A stretch of 64,000 nt of DNA from Cryobacterium sp. CG_9.6 (GTDB taxonomy: Bacteria > Actinomycetota > Actinomycetes > Actinomycetales > Microbacteriaceae), in contig NZ_JARXUZ010000001.1 of assembly GCF_029893365.1 (NCBI RefSeq), positions 1,922,001-1,986,000 of the forward strand. Reading direction: 5' to 3'. The position numbers and the translations under genes were made by a program. Positions 51,681-61,189 of the stretch are shown one piece after another. Under the pieces are notes generated by a model that was not told where the DNA came from, did not search any database, and was given only the letters and a program-made list of their open reading frames with translations. Position 1 is the stretch's first letter, and every line of letters starts with the position of its first letter.

Positions 51681-53651
51681 GTGGCATACAACGTTGCTCA
51701 GAAACTCATTGCTTCTCATTTGCTCAGTGGGGAGATGACGCCGGGGTCCGAGATTGGTCTGCGCATCGATCAGACCCTTACTCAGGATGCGACGGGAACT
51801 CTCGTCATGCTGGAACTGGAAGCGCTGGGTCTGGATCGCGCCCGCACCGAAGTGTCAGTTCAGTACGTAGACCACAACCTGTTGCAGTCCGACAGCAAGA
51901 ATGCCGAGGACCACGACTTTCTCCGTTCGGCCTGCCAACGATTCGGTCTGTGGTATTCCAAGGCCGGGAACGGCGTCTCGCACCCCACGCACATGCAGCG
52001 TTTCGGCATTCCCGGCAAGACGATGGTCGGCTCGGACAGCCACACTCCGGCTGCGGGTTCGCTTGGAATGCTGGCCATTGGCGTTGGCGGCATCGAGGTT
52101 GCTCTCGCCATCGCCGGGGAGCCACTGTATATTCGCATGCCCGAAATCTGGGGCGTGCACCTCACCGGTCAGCTCCCGCCGTGGACAAGCGCCAAAGACG
52201 TCATTCTCGAGATGTTGCGTCGTCACGGCGTCAAGGGTGGCGTGAATCGCATCGTCGAATACTACGGTCCGGGCCTGTCGAACCTCACCGCGATGGACCG
52301 ACACGTGATCGCCAATATGGGCGCTGAACTCGGCGCAACGACAACGGTTTTCCCCGCTGACGGGCAGGTGCGTGCGTTCCTGACCGCCGAGGCCCGCGCA
52401 GACGACTTCGTCGAACTTTTGGCCGATGAGGGCGCAACCTACGACGTCAACGAAGAGATCGACCTGTCCACAATCGTGCCGCTGATCGCGCTGCCCAGTT
52501 CGCCGGGCAATGTCGTTCCGGTGAGCGAAGTTGCCGGCAGGCCGGTGGCGCAGGTTGTCATCGGCTCCTCGGCTAACCCGGGGCTGCGCGACTTCGCGAT
52601 AGTAGGCGCCATCGTCAAGGGGCGCCAGTCCCACGTCGGAGTCTCTTTCGACGTCAACCCCAGCTCCCGGCAGATTCTGCAGGATCTGACGCGTATGGGA
52701 TCCACTCTGGACTTGATTGGGGCCGGCGCGCGGCTACACCAGTCGGGTTGCATGGGCTGCATTGGAATGGGCCAGGCGCCGGCGAACGGGAGCATCAGCC
52801 TGCGCACGATGCCGCGCAATTTTCCCGGCCGCTCCGGCACCAAGGAGGATTCGGTCTACCTGTGTTCACCGGAGACGGCCGCGGCCGCCGCGCTCACCGG
52901 AAAGATCACTGACCCCCGAGATCTCGAGGAGCTGTTCGATCTGACCTACCCCACCCTCGATTTTCCGGCGACATCCAGTGTCAACCTGGCCATGTTAGAA
53001 GCGCCCTTGCCGCTCGCCGAGGCGCTGAAGGTGGAGCTGGTCAAGGGCGAGAACATCTCGTCGCTGCCCATGTTCACCCCCCTAGACGAAACCATCGCGG
53101 CCCCGGTAATTCTCAAGGTGGGCGATGACATTTCAACGGATGAGATTCTGCCGGCCGGCGCGAGGGTTTTGCCGTACCGCAGCAACATTCCCAAGCTCGC
53201 CCAATTCACCTTCGACCAGGTCGATGAGTCCTACCCGACTCGCGCGGAAGAAACGCGCGAGGCGACCGGACACATCATCGTAGCGGGCGCTAATTACGGG
53301 CAGGGTTCCTCACGCGAACACGCCGCCATCACGCCACGTTTCCTAGGCTTGCGTGCGGTGCTCGCCGTGTCCTTCGCTCGGATCCACTGGCAGAATCTTG
53401 CCAACTTCGGTGTGCTCGCGCTCGAATTCAGGGATCCGTCCGATCACGATCGAGTGCAGCAGGGCGACGTGCTCGTGCTCACCGGCATTCGCGATTCCCT
53501 CGTTGCGGGCACCGAGATCACTGTGCACAATAAGACTCGCAGTGAGGACTACGCCGCCCGGCAGAACTTCTCGCAGCGGCAGATCGACATGCTGCTCGCG
53601 GGCGGACTTATTGCCTGGCTGCACGAGCGGAGAGCGGCCCCGACAACGTAA
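51681..53651 (+). CDS. Aconitate hydratase, compact (656-aa) type
   Basis: The 656-aa Fe-S enzyme of the aconitase/homoaconitase family interconverts citrate and isocitrate or a related substrate. The N-terminal domain shows VQYVDHNLL, MVGSDSHTPAAGSLG and the cluster motif SGCMGCIGMGQAP (Cys-x2-Cys, first Cys elsewhere); the swivel domain shows GDDISTDEI and GANYGQGSSREHAA (substrate-binding Ser-Arg). It starts with GTG. It is much shorter than the AcnA (about 900 aa) usual in actinobacteria, and it lies in the flanked segment, so it may be an acquired second aconitase. Homoaconitate or methylcitrate dehydration is also possible. Confidence 0.88.
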   Translation: MAYNVAQKLIASHLLSGEMTPGSEIGLRIDQTLTQDATGTLVMLELEALGLDRARTEVSVQYVDHNLLQSDSKNAEDHDFLRSACQRFGLWYSKAGNGVSHPTHMQRFGIPGKTMVGSDSHTPAAGSLGMLAIGVGGIEVALAIAGEPLYIRMPEIWGVHLTGQLPPWTSAKDVILEMLRRHGVKGGVNRIVEYYGPGLSNLTAMDRHVIANMGAELGATTTVFPADGQVRAFLTAEARADDFVELLADEGATYDVNEEIDLSTIVPLIALPSSPGNVVPVSEVAGRPVAQVVIGSSANPGLRDFAIVGAIVKGRQSHVGVSFDVNPSSRQILQDLTRMGSTLDLIGAGARLHQSGCMGCIGMGQAPANGSISLRTMPRNFPGRSGTKEDSVYLCSPETAAAAALTGKITDPRDLEELFDLTYPTLDFPATSSVNLAMLEAPLPLAEALKVELVKGENISSLPMFTPLDETIAAPVILKVGDDISTDEILPAGARVLPYRSNIPKLAQFTFDQVDESYPTRAEETREATGHIIVAGANYGQGSSREHAAITPRFLGLRAVLAVSFARIHWQNLANFGVLALEFRDPSDHDRVQQGDVLVLTGIRDSLVAGTEITVHNKTRSEDYAARQNFSQRQIDMLLAGGLIAWLHERRAAPTT

Positions 53652-53684
53652 TCTGGATGTGATCACCCGGTTGTCGCAGGCTCA

Positions 53685-53804
53685 ATGGCTGCTCTTCCCT
53701 GCGTCGACGTGAAGGATCGAGCCTGCATCGAAGAATGCCCGATCGACCCCACGTGGATATCAATACAGTTTCCGTGCGGCGGGGCCACAGTGACACCGCG
53801 GTGA
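53685..53804 (+). pseudogene. 7Fe ferredoxin fragment
   Basis: A 39-codon ORF carries the N-terminal signature of FdxA-type ferredoxins (PCVDVKDRACIEECPID, codons 5-21). The sequence then departs from the family (PTWISIQF...) and stops; the second cluster motif and about 60 further residues are absent. There is no good ribosome-binding site. It is best read as a truncated gene left by a rearrangement between the aconitase and tRNA-Val. Confidence 0.75.
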
Positions 53805-53864
53805 CCCTCCGAATCTACATGGATTGGATGCACGGCGATAGCGACGCTTCGTGGACTAATACTG

Positions 53865-53937
53865 TGGGCCCTACCGGGCTCGAACCGATGACATCCACGG
53901 TGTAAACGTGGCGCTCTACCAACTGAGCTAAAGGCCC
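53865..53937 (-). tRNA. tRNA-Val (anticodon TAC)
   Basis: A complete cloverleaf of 73 nt is encoded without CCA. The acceptor stem pairs GGGCCTT with AGGGCCC (one G-U), the D-stem is GCTC/GAGC, the anticodon stem CCACG/CGTGG encloses TTTACAC with TAC at 34-36, and the T-arm is ATCGG-TTCGAGC-CCGGT. It reads leftward, so its 3' end faces the accessory segment, as expected for an integration target. Confidence 0.96.
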
Positions 53938-54004
53938 CCGCACCGGGTGTTGCACCGGTCAGGATGTTTCTACTGTAGCTGATCCGCAGAGGCCGCCTGC
54001 AACT

Positions 54005-54472
54005 CTAGGCCGGCTGAAGCTCCTCAAGCGCCGCGCGATACGCCTCGAGTGACCGCGCTTCACCGGGAGCGGTGATGAAGCTGGCGCGAATGATCCCGTT
54101 TTGATCGATGAGGAACGTCGCACGATTTGCGAAGCCCTTCTTCTCGAGAAACACGCCATATTCCTTGGCGACGCCGCCGTGCGGCCAGAAGTCGGCCAGG
54201 AGGTTGAACGTGTACCCCTCCTCCTCACCCCAAACTCGCAGGGCGTGCTTGGAATCCACCGATATTCCGATGAGTTCCACTTCGTTATCGCTGAACAGGT
54301 TCAGATTGTCGCGGAGTTCACACAGCTCTCCACTGCAGATTCCAGAAAACGCCAGCGGAAAGAACACGAGAGCCACCGACTTCGACCCACGAAACTGGCT
54401 CAGCTGAATGGTCTCACCAAATTGATTGACGAGTTGAAAATCCGGTGCCTGGGTGTCATTCTCCAGAGCCAT
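54005..54472 (-). CDS. Peroxiredoxin (AhpE/BCP type)
   Basis: The 155-aa thioredoxin-fold enzyme reduces peroxides. The peroxidatic Cys is in PLAFSGICSGELCELRD (Cys-x4-Cys leaves a possible resolving Cys) with the conserved Phe-Pro/Thr-type pocket altered to FPLAFSG, typical of AhpE. The start at 54472 (MALENDTQAPDF) has GGAAGGGAAG upstream. It faces the tRNA-Val gene and diverges from aceE, whose promoter shares 234 bp. Confidence 0.9.
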   Translation of the reverse strand: MALENDTQAPDFQLVNQFGETIQLSQFRGSKSVALVFFPLAFSGICSGELCELRDNLNLFSDNEVELIGISVDSKHALRVWGEEEGYTFNLLADFWPHGGVAKEYGVFLEKKGFANRATFLIDQNGIIRASFITAPGEARSLEAYRAALEELQPA

Positions 54473-54706
54473 GGTGCGCTTCCCTTCCGCCGCGAAAGTT
54501 CGCGGGAGTAACAATGCACCAGCCTAACCCCGCGTGTGTCTCGCACGCAGAGTGCAGAGAGAATCTGTAGGCTTGCGGGGTGCCGATGGTCGTAATCCGA
54601 CCCGTCCTCTGCTGGCACGCCGAATCAGACACGACCTGCGATAGCTCGGTCACAATAACCGCGCCGTGCATAACAGTGATGTGTGAACAACAGAGAGAGG
54701 TCGACC

Positions 54707-57433
54707 GTGACGGTCAACGACCAGGACCCGTACTCGACGAACAACGCCGACTCCGATCCCGACGAGACACTGGAGTGGGCGGAATCGCTCGATTCGCTCG
54801 TTGCGACACATGGTCACGAGCGTGCTCGTGAAATCATGCTGAGCCTGCTGAAGCGCTCGAAAGAGCTTCACCTCAACGTTCCGATGGTTCCCACCACGGA
54901 CTACATCAATACCATTGCTCCGGAAAACGAACCAGACTTCCCCGGCGATGAAGACATTGAGCGTCGCTACCGTGCCTGGATTCGTTGGAACGCCGCGGTC
55001 CTCGTGCACCGCGCGCAGCGTCCAGGGATCGCTGTTGGTGGACACATTTCCACCTACGCTTCATCCGCTGCCCTCTACGAGGTCGGCTTCAACCACTTCT
55101 TCCGCGGACAGGATCACCCCGGTGGTGGAGACCAGATCTTCATTCAGGGTCACGCCTCCCCCGGTACCTACGCACGCGCATTCCTAGAAGGTCGCCTCAC
55201 CACCGACCAGCTCGATGGGTTCCGTCAGGAGAAGTCCCATGGGCCGAACGGAATTTCGTCATACCCGCACCCGCGTCTCATGCCGGAGTTCTGGCAATTC
55301 CCCACCGTGTCCATGGGCCTGGGCCCGATCAACGCGATCTACCAGGCACAGCTGAACCGCTACCTCACCAACCGAGGCATCAAGGACGCGAGTGACCAGC
55401 AGGTGTGGGCATTCCTTGGCGACGGCGAAATGGACGAGGTGGAAAGCCGCGGCCAACTGCAGGTCGCCGCCAACGAGGGCCTCGACAACCTGAACTTCAT
55501 CATCAACTGCAACCTTCAGCGCCTCGACGGCCCTGTTCGCGGTAACGGCAAGATCATCCAGGAGCTGGAGAGCTTCTTCCGCGGCGCCGGCTGGAACGTC
55601 ATCAAGGTTGTCTGGGGCCGCGAGTGGGACGAACTCCTCAAGCGCGACACCGAGGGCGCTCTGCTCAACCTGATGAACGTCACCGCAGACGGTGACTACC
55701 AGACGTACAAGGCCGAGAGCGGCGCCTACGTGCGCGAAAACTTCTTCGGTCGTGACCCCCGCGCGCTCAAGCTCGTTGAGGGTTACACCGACGACGAGGT
55801 CTGGAACCTCAAGCGCGGCGGGCACGACTACCGCAAGGTGTACGCCGCCTTCAAGGCAGCGGCGGAGCACAAGGGTCAGCCCACTGTCATTCTGGCGAAG
55901 ACTATCAAGGGCTACGGCCTCGGACCGAGCTTCGAGGGACGCAACGCGACCCACCAGATGAAGAAGATGACCCTCGAGAACCTCAAGACCTTCCGTGACA
56001 GCATGCATGTGCCCATCACGGATGCTCAGCTCGAGGAAAACCCGTACCTGCCGCCGTACTACACCCCCGGCGACAAGGACGAGGCGATCCAGTACATGCA
56101 CGAGCGCCGTCGCGCGCTCGGAGGGTACCTGCCTGAGCGTCGCACCACGCACACCAAACTCACCCTTCCGACCGACAAGACGTACGCCATCGCCAAGAAG
56201 GGTTCAGGAACCCAGGAGATTGCGACGACCATGTCGTTCGTTCGCCTGCTCAAGGAACTCCTGCGCTCCCCCGACTTCGGCAACCGAATCGTGCCGATCA
56301 TTCCCGATGAAGCCCGCACCTTCGGTATCGACGCGTTCTTCCCGAATGCCAAGATTTACAACCCCAACGGTCAGCACTACACCTCCGTTGACCACGCCCA
56401 GCTGCTGGCGTACAAGGAGAGCCCGCAGGGCCAGATCCTGCACGTGGGAATCAACGAGGCCGGAGCCGCAGCCGCATTCACCAACGTGGGAACGTCGTAC
56501 TCCACGCAGGGCGAGCCGCTCATTCCGGTGTACGTGTTTTACTCCATGTTCGGATTCCAGCGCACGGGCGACGCGTTCTGGGCGGCCGGCGACATGATGA
56601 CCCGCGGGTTCATCATTGGTGCCACCGCCGGGCGCACCACCCTCACCGGCGAGGGACTTCAGCACGCTGACGGTCACTCTCCCCTGCTGGCCTCGACCAA
56701 CCCGGCCGTCGTGTCCTACGACCCGGCCTACGGTTACGAAATTGGACACATCGTTCGGGCAGGACTCGAGCGGATGTACGGTGGCACTCACACCGACCCG
56801 AACGTCATGTACTACATCACCGTGTACAACGAGCCGGCTGTGCAGCCCGTTGAGCCCGAGAATGTGGATGTCGACGGCATCCTGCACGGAATCCACCGGG
56901 TAAGCGAGTCCACAACGGTGGGCCCCAAGGCGCAGTTGCTGGCCTCGGGAGTAGCCGTGCCGTGGGCGCTGGAGGCACAACAGCTTCTTGCCGACGACTG
57001 GGGCATCTCCGCCGACGTGTGGTCTGTCACCTCCTGGAACGAGTTGCGCCGCGACGGTCTCGCCGCCGAGGAGCACAACTTCCTGAACCCGGACGCCGAA
57101 CAGCGCACCCCGTACGTCACGTCGAAACTTGCCGGTGCAACCGGCCCGTTCATTGCCGTGTCGGACTTCATGCACGCCGTTCCTGACCAGATCCGTCAGT
57201 TTGTTCCCGGCGACTTCGCAACGCTCGGTGCTGACACGTTCGGTTTCTCCGACACCCGCCCGGCCGCCCGACGTTTCTTCAAGATCGACAGCCCGTCGAT
57301 GGTCGTGCGTGCGCTCGAGCTGCTCGCTCGACGCGGCGAGATTGATCGGAGCCTCGTGGGTCAGGCCATTGAGAAGTATCAGCTTCACGATGTCACAGCC
57401 GGTACCACCGGCTCTGCTGGGGGCGAGAGCTAA
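54707..57433 (+). CDS. aceE: Pyruvate dehydrogenase E1, homodimeric type
   Basis: The 908-aa thiamine-diphosphate enzyme decarboxylates pyruvate and acetylates the E2 lipoyl group, feeding acetyl-CoA to the TCA cycle and to the fatty-acid genes that follow. The ThDP-Mg motif is [16 protein letters not shown] ending in [27 protein letters not shown] and the transketolase-like pyrimidine domain ([12 protein letters not shown]) are also visible. GTG at 54707 is chosen because AGAGAGG lies 6 nt upstream; a longer frame starts at 54683. It uses LpdA and an E2 such as the one at 20.3 kb. Confidence 0.95.
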   Translation: MTVNDQDPYSTNNADSDPDETLEWAESLDSLVATHGHERAREIMLSLLKRSKELHLNVPMVPTTDYINTIAPENEPDFPGDEDIERRYRAWIRWNAAVLVHRAQRPGIAVGGHISTYASSAALYEVGFNHFFRGQDHPGGGDQIFIQGHASPGTYARAFLEGRLTTDQLDGFRQEKSHGPNGISSYPHPRLMPEFWQFPTVSMGLGPINAIYQAQLNRYLTNRGIKDASDQQVWAFLGDGEMDEVESRGQLQVAANEGLDNLNFIINCNLQRLDGPVRGNGKIIQELESFFRGAGWNVIKVVWGREWDELLKRDTEGALLNLMNVTADGDYQTYKAESGAYVRENFFGRDPRALKLVEGYTDDEVWNLKRGGHDYRKVYAAFKAAAEHKGQPTVILAKTIKGYGLGPSFEGRNATHQMKKMTLENLKTFRDSMHVPITDAQLEENPYLPPYYTPGDKDEAIQYMHERRRALGGYLPERRTTHTKLTLPTDKTYAIAKKGSGTQEIATTMSFVRLLKELLRSPDFGNRIVPIIPDEARTFGIDAFFPNAKIYNPNGQHYTSVDHAQLLAYKESPQGQILHVGINEAGAAAAFTNVGTSYSTQGEPLIPVYVFYSMFGFQRTGDAFWAAGDMMTRGFIIGATAGRTTLTGEGLQHADGHSPLLASTNPAVVSYDPAYGYEIGHIVRAGLERMYGGTHTDPNVMYYITVYNEPAVQPVEPENVDVDGILHGIHRVSESTTVGPKAQLLASGVAVPWALEAQQLLADDWGISADVWSVTSWNELRRDGLAAEEHNFLNPDAEQRTPYVTSKLAGATGPFIAVSDFMHAVPDQIRQFVPGDFATLGADTFGFSDTRPAARRFFKIDSPSMVVRALELLARRGEIDRSLVGQAIEKYQLHDVTAGTTGSAGGES

Positions 57434-57439
57434 AACCTC

Positions 57440-58645
57440 GTGGCACCGGCGCCCAAAACAAAAGAACAGACGCTCAACTGGCTTCGAACGATTTCGGGCG
57501 AGCTGTCTACGGCCACACTCAAGAAACTCGAGGACACGCTGACCTGGTATGGCGACATGCCACCAGGTCGGCGGTCCGCCGTGGGCCTCGTCGCCCAGGC
57601 GGGTATCACGTCTTTCATCTCGTGGTTCGAGGACCCGCGATCCACCCCCTGGATCGCGGCTGATGTTTTTGGCGCCGCGCCGCGTGAACTTTTGCGGTCC
57701 GTCAGTCTGCAGCAGACGCTGCAGCTGATTCGGGTCACGGTCGAAGTCGTTGAAGAACGCGTGAAAGACGGTGGCGAACTCCTCCGTGAGGCCATTCTGC
57801 TCTATTCGCGCGAAATTGCGTTCGGTGCAGCGGACGTCTACGCACGCGCGGCCGAGGCGCGCGGCCTGTGGGACGCGCGCCTCGAGGCCCTCGTCGTCGA
57901 CTCCATTCTCAGCGGAGAATATGACGACGAGCTGCCGAGCAGAATCGCCGCCCTCGGTTGGCACGGTCACGGTGAGGTGTGCGTGCTCGTGGGCACCACA
58001 CCGAAGATGCTGGACGTGGACCAGCTGCGTCGATCCGCTCGACACATGGCAGCGGATGTCCTCATCGGCGTTCAGGGCAACCGACTTGTTCTCGTAATCG
58101 GTCGTGCTCGCCCGGCTCAAGCGGAAACCGACGACACCGTGGGTACTGCAGCAGCGCTCACATTCATGGAAATTGCCGTTCAGCTGGAACCGAGTTTTGG
58201 AACAGGCCATCTGGTTCTCGGGCACGAAGTGCCCAATCTGGTCGACGCCTCCAAGAGCGCCAAGGCCGCCCTCGCAGGCTTTGCTGTTGCACGATCCTGG
58301 CGCAATGCACCCCGCCCTGTGCAGGCCGACGATCTGCTCCCCGAGCGGGCACTGGCCGGGGATCCCCTGGCCCGGGCGACCCTGATCCACCGCATCTACC
58401 GTCCGCTTCAGGCGCACTCGACCGAGCTTCTCACCACCTTGTGGTGCTACCTCGACAACGGGCGTTCCCTCGAAGCGACGGCGCGCGAACTCTTCGTGCA
58501 CCCGAACACCGTGCGCTATCGTCTGAAGCGGGTTTCGGAAGTCATCGGGTACGACGCAACCGGTGCTCGAGAGGCTCTTATTTTGCAGTCCGCCCTCATT
58601 CTCGGGTCGATTAGTGACCATGACGGGTCGTCTCGTCGTCGGTGA
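57440..58645 (+). CDS. fasR: FasR-like PucR-family transcription regulator
   Basis: The 401-aa cytosolic activator has a long effector/dimer region and a C-terminal PucR-type helix-turn-helix (SLEATARELFVHPNTVRYRLKRVSEVIGYD, spread over about residues 340-370). Its position before fabD-fabH-acpP-fabF is that of FasR, which activates this operon in Streptomyces. It starts with GTG 4 bp after aceE, so it may share the aceE transcript, linking acetyl-CoA production with fatty-acid synthesis. Confidence 0.88.
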   Translation: MAPAPKTKEQTLNWLRTISGELSTATLKKLEDTLTWYGDMPPGRRSAVGLVAQAGITSFISWFEDPRSTPWIAADVFGAAPRELLRSVSLQQTLQLIRVTVEVVEERVKDGGELLREAILLYSREIAFGAADVYARAAEARGLWDARLEALVVDSILSGEYDDELPSRIAALGWHGHGEVCVLVGTTPKMLDVDQLRRSARHMAADVLIGVQGNRLVLVIGRARPAQAETDDTVGTAAALTFMEIAVQLEPSFGTGHLVLGHEVPNLVDASKSAKAALAGFAVARSWRNAPRPVQADDLLPERALAGDPLARATLIHRIYRPLQAHSTELLTTLWCYLDNGRSLEATARELFVHPNTVRYRLKRVSEVIGYDATGAREALILQSALILGSISDHDGSSRRR

Positions 58646-58738
58646 CGGCATCCGTTTTGCGTAATGGTACAAAGGTTTCTGTGATTCTTCATGCATTATC
58701 TATGCTCGTCATCAACTGGAGATTGGAAGACTAATTAG

Positions 58739-59656
58739 GTGATTGTCGTCGTCTGCCCAGGTCAGGGCTCCCAAACCCCCGGATTCCTCACTCCGTGGCT
58801 GTCCGTTCCCGGTTTCGAAGCCGAGCTCACCGAGATGTCCGACGCCGTGGGGATCAACCTTCTGACGCACGGAACAACGAGTTCAGCCGACGTCATCCGT
58901 GACACTGCCGTTGCGCAGCCGCTCATCGTTGCCTCAGGCTTACTCACGCTGAAGGCCCTACTCGCGAACGGTCGCCGTGAACGGATCTCGGGCATTGCCG
59001 GCCACTCAGTCGGTGAAATTACCGCCAGCGCGGGTGCTGGCATTCTCAGCTCCACGGATGCCCTGCGTTTCGTTCGGGAGCGCGGTTTGGCCATGCAGGC
59101 TGCTGCGGCTCTTGAACCCACCGGGATGAGCGCGGTCATCGGTGCCGATGAGAACGAGCTTCTCGAGATTCTGTCGGACTTAGACCTTGAGCCCGCGAAT
59201 TTCAATGGTGGCGGACAGATTGTGGTTGCCGGATCCCTCCCGGCCCTCGCTCGCCTTGCCGAGGCTCCACCAACCCGAGCCCGGGTCATTCCCCTTCAGG
59301 TAGCAGGCGCCTTCCACACGCGCTACATGCGTCCGGCCCGAAGCCACCTGAGCGCTGTGGCTCAGTCTCTTCAGGTTCACGCGCCGACCGTACCTATTTG
59401 GTCTAATTCCGACGGAGCCACCGTTACCGATGGTGCTCGATTTGTCGAGTTACTCGTGGGGCAGGTGTCCTCCCCGGTACGGTGGGACCAGTGCATGGCG
59501 TCCTTCGCCGCTGCTGGGGTCACGGGAATCATCGAGGTCGCACCAGCCGGGGCCCTCGTTGGGCTCGCAAAACGAGGCCTCAAGGGAATTCCCAGCGTCG
59601 CCATCAAAACACCGGACGATCTGTCCGCCGCATTCGACCTGATCGACCAGCAGTGA
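58739..59656 (+). CDS. fabD: Malonyl-CoA:ACP transacylase
   Basis: The 305-aa enzyme loads malonyl groups onto acyl carrier protein. It has the N-terminal VCPGQGSQTPG, the Ser nucleophile in GHSVGEITA, the Arg in VRERGLAMQ and the His in VAGAFHTRYM. The start is GTG. It is followed by fabH, acpP and fabF in the usual order. Confidence 0.95.
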   Translation: MIVVVCPGQGSQTPGFLTPWLSVPGFEAELTEMSDAVGINLLTHGTTSSADVIRDTAVAQPLIVASGLLTLKALLANGRRERISGIAGHSVGEITASAGAGILSSTDALRFVRERGLAMQAAAALEPTGMSAVIGADENELLEILSDLDLEPANFNGGGQIVVAGSLPALARLAEAPPTRARVIPLQVAGAFHTRYMRPARSHLSAVAQSLQVHAPTVPIWSNSDGATVTDGARFVELLVGQVSSPVRWDQCMASFAAAGVTGIIEVAPAGALVGLAKRGLKGIPSVAIKTPDDLSAAFDLIDQQ

Positions 59657-59696
59657 TAAATCGCGCTGTACGCAGCAGCGAGTTAGAGAGAGATGA

Positions 59697-60701
59697 ATGA
59701 GCAAGCCAACGCTTCAGCAGTCCCACGGACCGAAGTACACCCGCATTCTCTCGATCGGAGCCGCCCGCGGTGATCGACTCGTGGCGAATGATGAGCTGAT
59801 TGAGGCCATCGATTCCTCCGACGAGTGGATTCAGCAGCGCACCGGAATCATCACCCGTACCCGTGCCAGCCGCGACATCGAGGCCGTCGACCTGGCTACG
59901 GATGCCGCTCGCGAAGCCATCGAGAGAAGCGGCATTGACCCCGCCCTCATCGATGCTGTCATCGTGGCCACCATCAGCAACGGTCGTCAAACACCGTCGA
60001 TCGCGGCCGTTGTCGCCGACCGTGTGGGATCCAACCCGGCCGCAGCGTATGACGTGAACGCCGCGTGCGCTGGCTATGCCTACGCCATCGCCCAAGCGGA
60101 TGCCCTTATTCGCGCCGGTGCAGCGCACTACGCTCTCGTAATCGGTGCTGAGAAGCTCTCGGATCTGGTGGACCCCACCGACCGCAGCATCTCGTTTCTC
60201 CTCGGCGATGGCGCCGGCGCGGTCGTCATCGGCCCGAGCGAATTCGCTGGAATCTCTACCACGGTGTGGGGGTCCGACGGGTCCAAGGCTGACACGATTT
60301 CTACCAACGCCACTCTGCAGGAGTACCGGCGCGGCGAGGCCGAATGGCCCACCTTGCGCCAGGAAGGCCCAGCCGTTTTCCGCTGGGCCGTCTGGGACAT
60401 GGCCAAGGTTGCAAAGAAGGCTCTCGAGGTTGCGGGGATCACCAGCGACCAGCTCGATGCCTTCATCCCCCACCAGGCCAACATGCGCATCATCGATGAA
60501 TTCGCCAAGCAGCTCAAGCTGCCGGAATCGGTGGTGATTGCACGCGACGTCGCAAACACGGGCAACACCTCGTCGGCGTCCATCCCGCTGGCCACACACC
60601 GCCTTCTCGAAGAGCACCCAGAACTCAGTGGCGGCCTCGCCCTGCAGATTGGGTTTGGTGCCGGCCTCGTCTTCGGGGCTCAGGTCGTCGTCCTGCCCTA
60701 A
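59697..60701 (+). CDS. fabH: 3-oxoacyl-ACP synthase III
   Basis: The 334-aa condensing enzyme starts each fatty chain from an acyl-CoA; in actinobacteria branched starters are preferred. Catalytic Cys is in VNAACAGYAYA, His in FIPHQANMRIID and Asn in VANTGNTSSAS. The ATG at 59697 overlaps an out-of-frame ATG 4 bp earlier. It lies 40 bp after fabD. Confidence 0.95.
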   Translation: MSKPTLQQSHGPKYTRILSIGAARGDRLVANDELIEAIDSSDEWIQQRTGIITRTRASRDIEAVDLATDAAREAIERSGIDPALIDAVIVATISNGRQTPSIAAVVADRVGSNPAAAYDVNAACAGYAYAIAQADALIRAGAAHYALVIGAEKLSDLVDPTDRSISFLLGDGAGAVVIGPSEFAGISTTVWGSDGSKADTISTNATLQEYRRGEAEWPTLRQEGPAVFRWAVWDMAKVAKKALEVAGITSDQLDAFIPHQANMRIIDEFAKQLKLPESVVIARDVANTGNTSSASIPLATHRLLEEHPELSGGLALQIGFGAGLVFGAQVVVLP

Positions 60702-60796
60702 GGCCACGCCGCACAGCCTCGCTGCGCGACTCTTGCTCCCCACCCCTCTAAACTAAGTCTCGGTCAACCGAGTCAACCCCCCAAGGAGAAAATATC

Positions 60797-61045
60797 ATGG
60801 CATTGTCTACCGAAGAAGTTCTTGCCGGCCTGGCCGAACTCATCAACGACGAGACCGGAATCGCAACCGACACGGTTGAACTCGGCAAGTCGTTCACCGA
60901 CGACCTCGACATCGACTCGATCTCGATGATGACCATCGTCGTCAACGCAGAAGAGAAGTTCGACGTGAAGATCCCCGACGAAGAGGTCAAGAACCTCAAG
61001 TCCGTTGGCGATGCCGTTGACTTCATTGTGAAGGCCCAGGACTAG
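60797..61045 (+). CDS. acpP: Acyl carrier protein
   Basis: The 82-aa acidic carrier holds growing chains on phosphopantetheine attached to the Ser in DDLDIDSISMM (a variant of the common DSLDM). Four helices are predicted. AAGGAG precedes the ATG at a good distance. Its gene lies between fabH and fabF. Confidence 0.95.
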   Translation: MALSTEEVLAGLAELINDETGIATDTVELGKSFTDDLDIDSISMMTIVVNAEEKFDVKIPDEEVKNLKSVGDAVDFIVKAQD

Positions 61046-61189
61046 AACACCAGCCTGCGACCAGGCCGGCCGACACCCGTCGACCGGCCTGATCACTGGG
61101 TTGTGACATTGGGCCAGTCGTGGTCGCTCGCGCTTACGCAGGCAAGTCACCTCCGGCTCTCGAGTTTGTCGTTCATGGAGAGTTGACTT

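Noticed and set aside
56204..58696. 830-aa minus-strand ORF opposite aceE/fasR
   Set aside because: It is antisense to two well-supported genes and has no recognisable domain.
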